A stretch of 64,000 nucleotides of DNA from Eisenbergiella tayi (GTDB lineage: Bacteria > Bacillota > Clostridia > Lachnospirales > Lachnospiraceae), in NCBI RefSeq assembly GCF_001881565.1, contig NZ_MPDJ01000001.1, positions 838,953 through 902,952 on the forward strand. The letters run 5' to 3'. The position numbers were made by a program, and so were the translations under genes. The notes beneath the pieces were generated by a model, which was not told where the DNA came from, did no database searches, and saw nothing but the letters and a program-made list of their open reading frames with translations. Position 1 is the stretch's first letter. Every line of letters starts with the position of its first letter. This document shows, in pieces, positions 9,313 to 17,958 of this stretch.

Positions 9313-11084
9313 CTGATTTTTCTATTCCTTTTTATATCCACACCTATTAATGTAACTAATATAATCGCCATCAATGTAAAAAGTATAATTCCATGTCGAC
9401 TGAAAATAACATCTAAAATTCCTTTATCTGAAGGTTCATCTATGAGCTCTGCATTTTCTTCTGGCAGCTGATATTCCTCAATTGTTTCTATAGCAGGGAG
9501 ATCATTTGCCTGTGCTTTCATAATAGAAAATGTTTCTTCCTTCTTATAAGTAAATGCAGTGTCTAAAAATTTCATTCTCTGTTCAAGATACGATTTTAAG
9601 AACAGTACATTGGTTTCCAAATCCGCATCCGTCATAAAAATACTTCTTTCACCAGGCCAACAGATTTGATCCATATATATTGAGGGACTCAAAGATACAA
9701 CTAAATCATCAATTCCTGTATTAACTATTTCATTTAAAACAGGATAAAAATGCTCCTCCCATTCCATTAACACGGTCTGATAAAATTCTTCATTTCCACA
9801 TAACCTGGCGTACCATCTGCTTATTTGATTAGATGCTAAAGAGTTATTGATGGCAAACAGTTCATTTCTAAGATCAAAGCCTCTCCCCATTGTATTATCC
9901 AAATCCCATACGGGCCCATCATACAGCAAGCTCTCATCTTCTTTTTCTTTATACATATAATGGCTTGTTACTCCCATATCTAAATCTTCATAAATCTCTT
10001 CTATCAAATACATCCTGGCAAAAGATTCTTTATCCAAATACTCAAAAATTCCTTTTCCAGTCACTGGATTTACATAATCATCTGCATATAAAGCGCCCAA
10101 CATGTCGTTAAACCACTTATCTAAAAACAAATATTGGCTGTCCGTCATTTTCTTAGGATTATGCACTACAACAGGCTGTCCATTCTCAAGATACATAACA
10201 TTTTTTTCGTATATAGCTCTTTCGGGATAATCTATCTCTAATAAATATCCATCGTCAATATTAATCCTGTTTTTATTCACTTCGATTCTTTCTGTTAATT
10301 GATACAGCCCCCAATATTGTCCATTTATATATAGATCAATGAACCGGCTGTCCGGAGTATAGGATAAGCCTCCTTCTTCTGCCATTTGAAAACCTATTTT
10401 ATTTCTTATAAATGTTCCATCATAATAATTAGCTATCAATATCCACTTCTTTGCATCCTTCATTCCCAAAAGTTCAGCTTTTGAATGTGTTTCTAAACTA
10501 TAAGATTTCTTTATTGCATCCCAGGATGTATTTCCTCTTCCACTTAACTTGTCCAATTTATCTGAATATAATTCTTTTCCCTCTTCTGAAGTAATAATAA
10601 TAAATCCCTTTTCTTTATTACCTTTTTCAGAATTTATATAGTCCATATTTCCACTTTTGGTAGTAATAAAGACAGCCGGCAAGTTTGCAGACACTAAAAA
10701 CTGTATTTTCCCCTGCTCAACTATTTTATTTTTAGAAGTATACAAAACAATAGAATATTCCTGATTAGTTTCAAAGTTTTCTAAATATTCACCACTTTTC
10801 AACTCTGTTTCTGCTATTTTCACTTTAGCATCACCATTAATACTCAATTTAATTTTGCTTAATTCAGCATATGATGGCAAAAAAGCATAGTACAAATTAT
10901 CATTGTCGTTTTTATTTACTGTAATTCTGTAATTCTTACCTTCTCCGGCAACATCAAATCCTACTTGACTCGCTATGCCAACTTCTTTGCTATTCTCATC
11001 ATTCTCTATTTTTACAAATATAACAGAACAGATTACCAGCAGAACAATACTTGCAACCCCTAAAATGCTATGTCTGATCCCCAT
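9309..11084 (-). CDS. CotH kinase family protein, membrane-anchored, copy 1
   Basis: A 591-residue protein with an N-terminal membrane segment (HSILGVASIVLLVICSVIFV), a CotH kinase-like domain from about residue 150 to 520, and a C-terminal membrane segment (HGIILFTLMAIILVTLIGV) before a basic tail. The middle would therefore be outside the cell. CotH hallmarks are LSGRGNTSWDAIKKSYSLE, KWILIANYYDGTFIRNKIG, INGQYWGLYQLTERIEVN and the acidic GPVWDLDNTMGRGFD, which should hold the metal-binding Asp residues. CotH of Bacillus phosphorylates spore-coat proteins; here the substrate is unknown. It heads the cassette, with GGAGG before its ATG and a good promoter just upstream. Confidence 0.86.
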   Translation of the reverse strand: MGIRHSILGVASIVLLVICSVIFVKIENDENSKEVGIASQVGFDVAGEGKNYRITVNKNDNDNLYYAFLPSYAELSKIKLSINGDAKVKIAETELKSGEYLENFETNQEYSIVLYTSKNKIVEQGKIQFLVSANLPAVFITTKSGNMDYINSEKGNKEKGFIIITSEEGKELYSDKLDKLSGRGNTSWDAIKKSYSLETHSKAELLGMKDAKKWILIANYYDGTFIRNKIGFQMAEEGGLSYTPDSRFIDLYINGQYWGLYQLTERIEVNKNRINIDDGYLLEIDYPERAIYEKNVMYLENGQPVVVHNPKKMTDSQYLFLDKWFNDMLGALYADDYVNPVTGKGIFEYLDKESFARMYLIEEIYEDLDMGVTSHYMYKEKEDESLLYDGPVWDLDNTMGRGFDLRNELFAINNSLASNQISRWYARLCGNEEFYQTVLMEWEEHFYPVLNEIVNTGIDDLVVSLSPSIYMDQICWPGERSIFMTDADLETNVLFLKSYLEQRMKFLDTAFTYKKEETFSIMKAQANDLPAIETIEEYQLPEENAELIDEPSDKGILDVIFSRHGIILFTLMAIILVTLIGVDIKRNRKIR

Positions 11085-11104
11085 TAATCCTCCGACTGTA
11101 CATT

Positions 11105-11133
11105 ATAATATTTTATATACTCTTCTTGTACAA
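11105..11133 (-). promoter_or_regulatory. Candidate sigma-A promoter for CotH-VTC-DUF4956 copy 1
   Basis: On the minus strand TTGTAC is followed by a 17-base spacer and TATTAT. The predicted start lies only about 14 bases before the CotH ATG, leaving a very short leader that just includes GGAGG. Confidence 0.5.
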
Positions 11134-11266
11134 ATAGCTTATAAATTATACTACTAAAAACAGTATTTTACAACTTTACATATTAATAAGAAAAGTCAAA
11201 TAAGCAAAGTCAAATTCATGTTAAATTGTTTCTCTAAACACTGTCTGCTGTTCATCCCAGCTAATG

Positions 11267-12166
11267 TCAAAGAATTCTGCCATCTCCATCAATTATCACC
11301 CAATTATCCCACAATTCATGAATCAACTGCGGCTCAATCTCCTGACTGTTTTTATGCTTAGCCGGCCGTATAACAATTTTATCCGGCGTTCTATTCAGCC
11401 TGGCCCCCCAAAAGCTGAATGTACTGTTCGCACATATATTATGCCTGCAGCAGCTCATAAGCTCCATATCATAGAAACTGTCTTCGCCTTTATTCCAGTC
11501 AACTATAGTATACTCATCTCCATGATAATTCTCGCGCAAATACGCAGTATCATCAGAAAACAAATAAAAATGTGCATCCGGCACACGGCTTTTTATATAT
11601 TCTTCAGCCGCTTTATAGTAACTATTCGTACAAATTCCTCCGAACATGGCTTCATTTTCAGGATCAAGATAATCCCCCCGCCTGATATGTATACTGACAG
11701 AATTTTCTGCTTTCATCTGTTTTTTTACAGTTATATTCTGACTATTTGCAGATTCAGGAAATTGTATTTTCTCCTGGAGCAAGGGCATTATATCATGGTA
11801 ATACTTTTCGCAGGCCCAATGCCCTTCTAAATAAGCATCGGACATGTTAAATATTTCGGAATGATACATATCACCTTCATAAAAATGTTTATTCCTGGCA
11901 GGAATCAATTTCCGTTCCAATTTACCTAAAATTCCACTCTTACCCAATAGAGCTTCCTTTTCTTCAGCGCTGCAAGTATCAAACTGCAGGTCTTTAAACT
12001 GTCTCAACTCCAGCGAACGCCTTGCAAAAACCTTTTCCTGCATGGAAGAGTCTTCAAACCAGGAAATATCCAGCTTTGCATTTTTTCCTATAGACTTGAA
12101 CTTTTCATACAGCGCATATTGTTGCATTTGATTTCCAAGTCCCCCCATAACCTTAATAATAATCAT
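11267..12166 (-). CDS. Alpha-1,2-fucosyltransferase-like GT11 enzyme
   Basis: A 299-residue GT11 enzyme. The N-terminus MIIIKVMGGLGNQMQQYALY holds the GGLGNQM motif, SVSIHIRRGDYLD near residue 145 is the donor-binding HxRRGDY motif, and NICANSTFSFWGARLN near 250 is the third conserved block. By family it transfers L-fucose from GDP-fucose in alpha-1,2 linkage inside the cytoplasm. The ATG at 12166 is preferred because family members start exactly there; a GTG twelve bases earlier is possible. Gaps of 182 and 331 bases flank the gene, so it may be transcribed on its own. The acceptor is unknown. AT-rich composition links it to the left block. Confidence 0.87.
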   Translation of the reverse strand: MIIIKVMGGLGNQMQQYALYEKFKSIGKNAKLDISWFEDSSMQEKVFARRSLELRQFKDLQFDTCSAEEKEALLGKSGILGKLERKLIPARNKHFYEGDMYHSEIFNMSDAYLEGHWACEKYYHDIMPLLQEKIQFPESANSQNITVKKQMKAENSVSIHIRRGDYLDPENEAMFGGICTNSYYKAAEEYIKSRVPDAHFYLFSDDTAYLRENYHGDEYTIVDWNKGEDSFYDMELMSCCRHNICANSTFSFWGARLNRTPDKIVIRPAKHKNSQEIEPQLIHELWDNWVIIDGDGRIL

Positions 12167-12497
12167 ATATTTACTCACTTTCTCTCAAGAGTTATTTTCA
12201 CTATATAAGCAGAAAAGAATCTATTTCACAGAATATTTCAATATAACATAAATATTTTCAGTCTCAGCAGAAGTTATTTAGTAATTATTTGACTATTCCC
12301 ACAAATCATATTATTGTATACGTTTAGCCAGCAAATATTTAAATCATCACACTATTAACATCTTAATAATACTATTCACTTTACAATTATAATTTCCATC
12401 TTCCTTAGTATTTACAATTATTCTTTCCCATTTCTCTAAAAAAACAGATCCAACCATATTCTTTCCAAAAGGTACATACAATCATTCATTTGTTTAT
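12167..12497. other. AT-rich intergenic stretch, no gene seen
   Basis: About 330 bases of AT-rich DNA between the GT2 gene (whose product ends here) and the GT11 gene. No coding frame, strong hairpin or repeat was seen. Several TATAAT-like hexamers occur but none has a convincing -35 partner, so a promoter for the GT11 gene is likely but not placed. Confidence 0.6.
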
Positions 12498-13520
12498 TTA
12501 TCTTCTCACTTTATCAAACACTTCAAATATCATTTTTCCCAACATACACCGAACCGCTGACGGCTTTTTTACCACCCATAGCAAAAGTTTATTTACCTTG
12601 TCCTCTGGTTCTGCCTTATACCTGTCTGCAACATCATTCAGCTTTTCATCTTTACAGATCTGCCGAATCCGTTCCATATATCCCATTCTCCCACCACGCA
12701 GCTCATTTTTTACCGCAAGCAAAAAAAGAAACAGCTTCTCCTCCTCCCACTGACTCTCCCAATCAGAAATATTTTTTGCCATAAATATTTCCTTTATCGT
12801 ATCTGTCAGAATCCTGATTCCTTCATACATATGCCCATCGTATTTATGAACAATGGAAGTATCATTATAAAAATAATGATAATGAAGCGCCCCTTCCAAT
12901 ATTACCACTCTTTTGCAATCCAGAAGCGCCGGAAGAACAATGTTCACATCCTCTCCCATTTTTATTTTAGGATTGCAAAATCCAAGGTTGTCCACAATCA
13001 GTTCTCTGGAAAAGAGTTTCATACACCGGGACATAGATATTGTCCTCCGCTCATTTCCTAACAGTCGGCTTTTTACCTTCTTCTCCAAATCCAATCCTTC
13101 ATAAATTCCGGGAGGAAGCTCATGATAATGCTCTGTAATCCCTCCTGTCCTCTCAATAACAAAATTACCGCAGATAATTTCACCCGGGCATCCCGAAGTC
13201 TTCTGAATCATTACTTCCATCATATCCGTTTCCACCCAGTCATCACTGTCAATGAAACTTAAATAATCTCCCCTGGACTTCTTTACACCTGCCATCCAGG
13301 CTGACATTAATCCCCCATTCTCTTTATGAATAACCTCTATCCGATGATCGGCAGCTGCATATGCATCGCACATTTCCGGACTTTTATCTTCTGCCCCATC
13401 ATCAACAAGGATAATTTCCAAATTGCCGTACGTCTGGTTCACAATACTGTCCACACAGCGTTTCAAATAATTCTGTGCATTATATACCGGGACAATGATA
13501 CTAATTAATTTTTCTTCCAT
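12498..13520 (-). CDS. GT2 family glycosyltransferase
   Basis: A 340-residue inverting GT-A glycosyltransferase. It starts MEEKLISIIVPVYNAQNYL, has the nucleotide-binding ILVDDGAEDKSPEMC near residue 37 and the metal-binding SFIDSDDWVETDMM near residue 90. The C-terminal region LFSRELIVDN and KMGEDVN is typical of capsule GT2 enzymes. GGGAGAG lies seven bases before the ATG. It is the last gene with the AT-rich style on this side of a 318-base gap, and the next gene to the right is plainly GC-richer. The sugar and acceptor cannot be predicted. Confidence 0.88.
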   Translation of the reverse strand: MEEKLISIIVPVYNAQNYLKRCVDSIVNQTYGNLEIILVDDGAEDKSPEMCDAYAAADHRIEVIHKENGGLMSAWMAGVKKSRGDYLSFIDSDDWVETDMMEVMIQKTSGCPGEIICGNFVIERTGGITEHYHELPPGIYEGLDLEKKVKSRLLGNERRTISMSRCMKLFSRELIVDNLGFCNPKIKMGEDVNIVLPALLDCKRVVILEGALHYHYFYNDTSIVHKYDGHMYEGIRILTDTIKEIFMAKNISDWESQWEEEKLFLFLLAVKNELRGGRMGYMERIRQICKDEKLNDVADRYKAEPEDKVNKLLLWVVKKPSAVRCMLGKMIFEVFDKVRR

Positions 13521-13838
13521 TTATCCACTCTCCCATCTATATAAATCATGTACTTTATTAAAAAAACAAATTCAATCACCTGTTTAAATATCTGTATATT
13601 GCAGTATATAATACTAATTGACATTTTTTTAGTTTATAAACAAATAATATTTATTCTATATATAACAATAATTCAATTAAGTCTTTCAACAATTCTATAC
13701 CCGATCACCATTCAAGGTATTCATATTATATCTGTATATTATTTGCACTTTAACCAAATCATCAAATATATTTAACAACAATATATGCTCTTGTTTTCAA
13801 TATTTCATCAATTCATATGTCAACCTGAAATTATCTGA
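13521..13838. other. AT-rich intergenic stretch at a composition boundary
   Basis: About 320 bases, very AT-rich, with no credible gene on either strand. It separates the AT-rich genes on the left from the GC-richer genes on the right. Many A/T runs make promoter calls unreliable. It probably holds the promoter of the GT2 gene on the left. Confidence 0.6.
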
Positions 13839-14426
13839 TTATTCCCTCAAATGTAATACCTTCCCCGGTACTCCCGCAACCGACACACCTTCCTGCATCA
13901 CATCACAAACAACAACACACCCCGCACCAATCGTAACCCCATCGGCAATCCTGACATCTCCAATAACAGAAGATCCCCATCCTGCCGTAATACCCTTCCC
14001 AAGCACAGGGCTTTTCGTCCCTGCCCCTGTATTTCCCACACAAAAGTTTCCGGTAATACAACAGTCTTCTCCTATCCTCGCGTCCTCATTCACTACAATA
14101 GGCGCAATATGATAAATCAAAAGCCCTTTCTCAAAACAGTTTTCCGGTATTTCAAAACCGAGCCGGTTTCCCAATACATATTTTCTTCGATGGTACCAGA
14201 AAAAAGCCATCTTATCCCACAAAGAATTTATCTTCCCGGAATCCGCTTCGCCGGGAATTCTGTTTTTATGATATTCCGCATGCCTGAGTGTCCGCAAATA
14301 CTGCCAAATCCTGTAGAATTTGGACCGCAGCAGCCATGCACGCAGATAAGAGCCGTTCCCGCCTCCAAAATACAAAGCTTTTTCATAAGCCAGATATTCT
14401 TTCAATTCCTTTTTATTACGAATCAT
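13839..14426 (-). CDS. Left-handed beta-helix acyltransferase (CysE/LacA-like)
   Basis: A 195-residue protein whose C-terminal half is a hexapeptide-repeat beta-helix: IVVNEDARIGEDCCITGNFC, then GKGITAGWGSSVIGDVRIAD and GVTIGAGCVVVCDVMQEGVS. It ends with the VAGVPGKVLHLRE cap seen in serine and sugar O-acetyltransferases. The catalytic His would be HIAPIVV near residue 109. In a polysaccharide locus it most likely adds acetyl groups to a sugar, using acetyl-CoA in the cytoplasm. Serine acetyltransferase (cysE) is a less likely alternative, given the context and lack of the long N-terminal helical domain. It is the first gene of the GC-richer part. Confidence 0.82.
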   Translation of the reverse strand: MIRNKKELKEYLAYEKALYFGGGNGSYLRAWLLRSKFYRIWQYLRTLRHAEYHKNRIPGEADSGKINSLWDKMAFFWYHRRKYVLGNRLGFEIPENCFEKGLLIYHIAPIVVNEDARIGEDCCITGNFCVGNTGAGTKSPVLGKGITAGWGSSVIGDVRIADGVTIGAGCVVVCDVMQEGVSVAGVPGKVLHLRE

Positions 14427-14438
14427 ATTTATACCCTT

Positions 14439-14491
14439 TGTCCGCTTCAGCGGACATTAATTCAATACTTGAAACATACTTTGTTTCAAGT
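14439..14491. other. Two adjacent hairpins upstream of the acyltransferase gene
   Basis: Two separate perfect stems occur in the 90-base gap: TGTCCGC/GCGGACA with a four-base loop, and ACTTGAAACA/TGTTTCAAGT with a five-base loop. Neither is followed by a T-run on the minus strand, so they may be a leader structure or processing site rather than terminators. Confidence 0.45.
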
Positions 14492-14516
14492 TTCTCCCCT
14501 GCTGAACCAACTCAGA

Positions 14517-15662
14517 TCACCAATGCAGGCTTTCATTAAGCACATCAAATACCTTACGGTTAACTTTCCTGTAATCAAACTGCAGTGATTTGTCATAAGC
14601 TGCCTTCGCATACGCTTCATAATCCAATAAGATTTTATCCATGGCCGTATGGATTCTCTCCACACTGCCGTCAGTGACTTCCGAGTCCTTTCCGTAGGTA
14701 AGAACCTCTTTAATCCCACCCACATCCGTTGTAATAACAGGCAGTCCCTGGCTTATGGCCTCCAGTATGGTCATGGGTATTCCCTCAAAGGTGGAATTCA
14801 TTATCAGCACATCCGCTTCCTTCATTGCCCTCTGAACTTCATCAGGCTTTACCGCTCCGATAAAACGAATCCGTTTATTACCGTCTGCCAGCTTCTCCAT
14901 CTTTCCCCGTTCTTCCCCGTCTCCCAGTATGGTAAAACTGCATGTTCTGTCATAGGACTTAACAGCCTCGATCATAGGCCCCACATTTTTCACGGCAGAT
15001 AACCTTCCGGCATATAAAAACCTCACCTCTTCCTCATGAAGATGGCGTTGCACATATGGCTGAACGACAATGGAATTTCCCACATGTACTGTGTTTTTAT
15101 TGTACACACGATAATCCTCCCACGTCTCCTGTTCCAGCACAAAAACTGCCGTACTTTTTTTGATAACATGAATCAAAAAGCTCTGAAAAGCTTTTCGAAT
15201 CAAGGGCGCTTTTTTAAAAAAACGCACTCTCTGCCACATATTTAAGTAAGTGCCATGGGAAAAAACATAGCAGACAGAGCCTGGACGAAGCATCCTTACC
15301 GCACCGAATGCTTCCGGCGTATGAATATAATTACAGTCGTTTTTTCCTATTCCTATCAGTTTGCGGTATTTCCATAAACCTTTCACATATTCCATTCTCA
15401 GGGACTTTTTCACCTTACTCAAGTCTGTGGAGGCCTGGGTTACTGCCAAAAAGGAATACTCCGATCCGGCAGTGGATATGTTAATTATCTTCCCGACTTC
15501 TTCCGCATCACAGGAAACTCCAACCAATAATACATCTTTCCCATGTTCCGGATATTCTTGTGACAGGAAGCTGAGAAAATTCTTTATGCTCGTTACCTGG
15601 CCGCCCACCGGATAATCTCTGTAGTTGCAGGTATCATAAAATATAAGACGGTTTTCTCTCAT
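14517..15662 (-). CDS. GT4 family glycosyltransferase
   Basis: A 381-residue GT4 enzyme. The N-terminus MRENRLIFYDTCNYRDYPVG includes the glycine-rich GGQVTSIKNF. The donor half has RFLYAGRLSAVKNVGPMIEA near residue 215, LGDGEERGKMEKLA and the EX7E-like FEGIPMTILEAISQGLPVI near 292-310. It would add a sugar with retention of configuration. The start is immediately adjacent to the stop of the GH88/105-like gene, so the two are coupled. Downstream comes a 90-base gap with two hairpins and then the acyltransferase gene. Specific sugar unknown. Confidence 0.88.
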   Translation of the reverse strand: MRENRLIFYDTCNYRDYPVGGQVTSIKNFLSFLSQEYPEHGKDVLLVGVSCDAEEVGKIINISTAGSEYSFLAVTQASTDLSKVKKSLRMEYVKGLWKYRKLIGIGKNDCNYIHTPEAFGAVRMLRPGSVCYVFSHGTYLNMWQRVRFFKKAPLIRKAFQSFLIHVIKKSTAVFVLEQETWEDYRVYNKNTVHVGNSIVVQPYVQRHLHEEEVRFLYAGRLSAVKNVGPMIEAVKSYDRTCSFTILGDGEERGKMEKLADGNKRIRFIGAVKPDEVQRAMKEADVLIMNSTFEGIPMTILEAISQGLPVITTDVGGIKEVLTYGKDSEVTDGSVERIHTAMDKILLDYEAYAKAAYDKSLQFDYRKVNRKVFDVLNESLHW

Positions 15663-16751
15663 TCAGATTTCCTCCATCATCCCAAACAGCCGTAATGTCG
15701 GCCCGTCTCCCCATGGATAATTTCCATAATACTGGGGATATTGGCTGAAGCCCTCACATTCCGCCGAACACTGCTCCACTTTTCCGTTTTTCATCCGGGA
15801 AAGCAGATACTCTCCTGCCCTGAATATATTGTCCTCATAATCCGCATCCAGATTACCGAACTGCATGCCTCTCAGCAGCGCACAGGCAATCATGGCCGTA
15901 GCAGAAGTATCCGCCGGTCCCTCCAGCGCCTGCAGCTGCCAGGCAAAGCTGCCGTCTTTCCTCTGGTATTTAACCGTCTCTTCCGCAAGTCCTTTGAAAT
16001 GTTCCCTGATAAAACTGAACTGCGGTGTTTTTTCCGGCAGATAAGCGAGGCTCTCCGACATTCCGGAGGTAAGCCAGCCTACGGCTCTTCCCCAGCCGAT
16101 TATCCCGTATTTCATCCCCGTATCACTGTTAAAGCCATGATAAGGAAATCCTGACAGTTCATCCATTCCGCCCTCCAGGAAATGCACCATCTGTGCAACT
16201 CCCAGCTTAACCGCTGTATCATCCTCTGTCATTATCCCGTACCGGCAGAGAAAAGGGCATATCATGCCGATGGTATCCGCATAAATATGGTTTCCATCCT
16301 TAAGCCGGTAGGGCAGATTCCCTTTGCTGTCCCTGGGATATTTCATCAGATATGACGCAAGACGCCCGGAAGCCAGCATGTATTTTTCATCGCCTGTCCT
16401 CTCATATAAATCCAGAAAGGGAATACCGTTGGTCACATTATCCACATAGTAAACGGGCATGTCCTTCCTGATCCATCTGCCAAGATATTGCTCCAGCGCT
16501 TTCATGCTGTGGCTGTCCGCGGTTCCCCGGCAGACCTCTGAAAGCCCTCTTGCCAAAAGAGCATTAGGCCAGAAAAAACGATCAACCGGCTGAACATTGC
16601 GGAACAGCAGATATTTTTTAATAAATCTTTTGATTCTTACCTTTTGGCTTATTCTTGGATAAGTAAGCAGTTCTTCGCAGATATGTTCCTGTAATGCATT
16701 TATTTTCTGAATAGTATCCGTTCTCTGTATCAGTTCCTGTAACCGCTCCAT
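15663..16751 (-). CDS. GH88/GH105-like (alpha/alpha)6-barrel glycoside hydrolase
   Basis: A 362-residue protein. VNGIPFLDLY-type helices, YADTIGMICPFLCRYG near residue 185, IIGWGRAVGWLTSGMSESLA near 245-264 and the C-terminal YPWGDGPTLRLFGMMEEI match the unsaturated uronyl hydrolase families GH88/GH105. In these, the Asp in the ADTIGM stretch and the WGR-GW segment line the active site. No signal peptide is visible, so it should act in the cytoplasm. Its presence inside a biosynthetic run, directly coupled to a GT4 gene, is unusual: it could trim or proofread a uronic-acid-containing intermediate. The family is confident, the role is inferred. Confidence 0.8.
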   Translation of the reverse strand: MERLQELIQRTDTIQKINALQEHICEELLTYPRISQKVRIKRFIKKYLLFRNVQPVDRFFWPNALLARGLSEVCRGTADSHSMKALEQYLGRWIRKDMPVYYVDNVTNGIPFLDLYERTGDEKYMLASGRLASYLMKYPRDSKGNLPYRLKDGNHIYADTIGMICPFLCRYGIMTEDDTAVKLGVAQMVHFLEGGMDELSGFPYHGFNSDTGMKYGIIGWGRAVGWLTSGMSESLAYLPEKTPQFSFIREHFKGLAEETVKYQRKDGSFAWQLQALEGPADTSATAMIACALLRGMQFGNLDADYEDNIFRAGEYLLSRMKNGKVEQCSAECEGFSQYPQYYGNYPWGDGPTLRLFGMMEEI

Positions 16752-16763
16752 ACAGTCATCCCC

Positions 16764-17942
16764 TTAATCCGCTAATTTCCCCAGCGTTTTTCCTATTTGT
16801 CTGGTGCGTTCCAGATAGGCCGGCATCACCTTTTCCAAACGTGCCCTGACAGCCTGTTCCTGTTCTTTCAGCCACTCAAAGCCTTCAATCAGTTCCCCCT
16901 TCTGGCTGAGGCTCTGCACCGGAAGGACATAGTCCTCCCATGTACCGAACAGATCCTTCGCGATTCCTCTTGCTTTCACGGAATACCCTACCGCCAGCGT
17001 GGGAACCAAAGACGAATAAGCCGCTATGGTGGAGTGGGTTCTTGCACCAATAAAAAAGCGGCATCGTGCGATATATCCTTTTAACTCTTCACAGCTGCAG
17101 TCTTCGATAAGTACGATTCTGCCTGTCTTACTGAAATCTCTGTACAGACTTTGCAGAACAGTCCTGTCATCATTATTTTTCCATACCACATGAGGTATCA
17201 GCGCAATATTCATATCCGTAGTATCCAGGATGTGACTGATAAGAGCTCTGTAGTTTTCCATGGTAATTCCGGCCACTGACTCATTTTCCACTGCCATGGG
17301 GCTGAGGTTCAGTCCCACCATGTTTCCTTCCTTAAAAGCCTCGGGCACCGGCTTTTCCACCGTATTAAGGAGGAATGCGGGATCCGGTATCAGATACGTG
17401 CTGTCTTTCACACCCGCATCCTGAAGGGCCTCCCAGGTAATGGATTCCCTGGCAATAATGCAGGTATAGCGTTTCATATCATCTATAATATCCGGATCGG
17501 TTAACAGCTCAGGTTCGATGGAGCATCCCAGCAGAACGGTTTTTCCTCCCTGCTCGCGAAACATTTTGTTAGCCAGCTTCAAATCCTTTAAAAGAAGATC
17601 ATAACAGTAATTATCTCCGCCTATGGAAATGTTGAGGTTTCTCAGATTTTTTCCGGTGACCTCCCTGAAACGGTATCTCATGGCTGCTTCCGGGTCATGA
17701 AACAGCCTCTCTTTAAGGTAATAATACACATGGATAAAAAAGTTTTTTCTTATTTTCTTTTCCTCCACCAGCGTGCATAACCCATTCAGAGAATACGCCT
17801 CATCCTCCTCAGCGCTGTTGGTAACAACAATTGCGGGCTTGGGAAGCATACGGCATACAGTATTTGCAATAGCCTCGCACCCATGATTGCCGCTTCCGGC
17901 ATGCATGTATAATACAATTTTATCTTTTTTCAACGGATTCAC
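16764..17942 (-). CDS. Polysaccharide pyruvyl transferase family protein
   Basis: A 392-residue protein of the PF04230 family. YMHAGSGNHGCEAIANTVCR near residue 12 is the N-terminal motif, SIGGDNYCYD near 106 the mid motif, and CRFFIGARTHSTIAAYSSLV near 320 the conserved His-containing C-terminal motif. Such enzymes move pyruvate from phosphoenolpyruvate to a sugar to form a ketal, adding negative charge, or act as related cell-wall transferases. The start is uncertain: GTG at 17942 lies right after GGAAGG, while a TTG nine bases downstream has better spacing. Next gene upstream is a GT2; the GH88-like gene follows 12 bases later. Confidence 0.83.
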   Translation of the reverse strand: MNPLKKDKIVLYMHAGSGNHGCEAIANTVCRMLPKPAIVVTNSAEEDEAYSLNGLCTLVEEKKIRKNFFIHVYYYLKERLFHDPEAAMRYRFREVTGKNLRNLNISIGGDNYCYDLLLKDLKLANKMFREQGGKTVLLGCSIEPELLTDPDIIDDMKRYTCIIARESITWEALQDAGVKDSTYLIPDPAFLLNTVEKPVPEAFKEGNMVGLNLSPMAVENESVAGITMENYRALISHILDTTDMNIALIPHVVWKNNDDRTVLQSLYRDFSKTGRIVLIEDCSCEELKGYIARCRFFIGARTHSTIAAYSSLVPTLAVGYSVKARGIAKDLFGTWEDYVLPVQSLSQKGELIEGFEWLKEQEQAVRARLEKVMPAYLERTRQIGKTLGKLAD

Positions 17943-17958
17943 ACCTTCCTGCAGCAGT

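Noticed and set aside
13839..14426. Serine acetyltransferase (cysE)
   Set aside because: The long N-terminal helical domain is absent and the context is polysaccharide synthesis, so a sugar acyltransferase is more likely.
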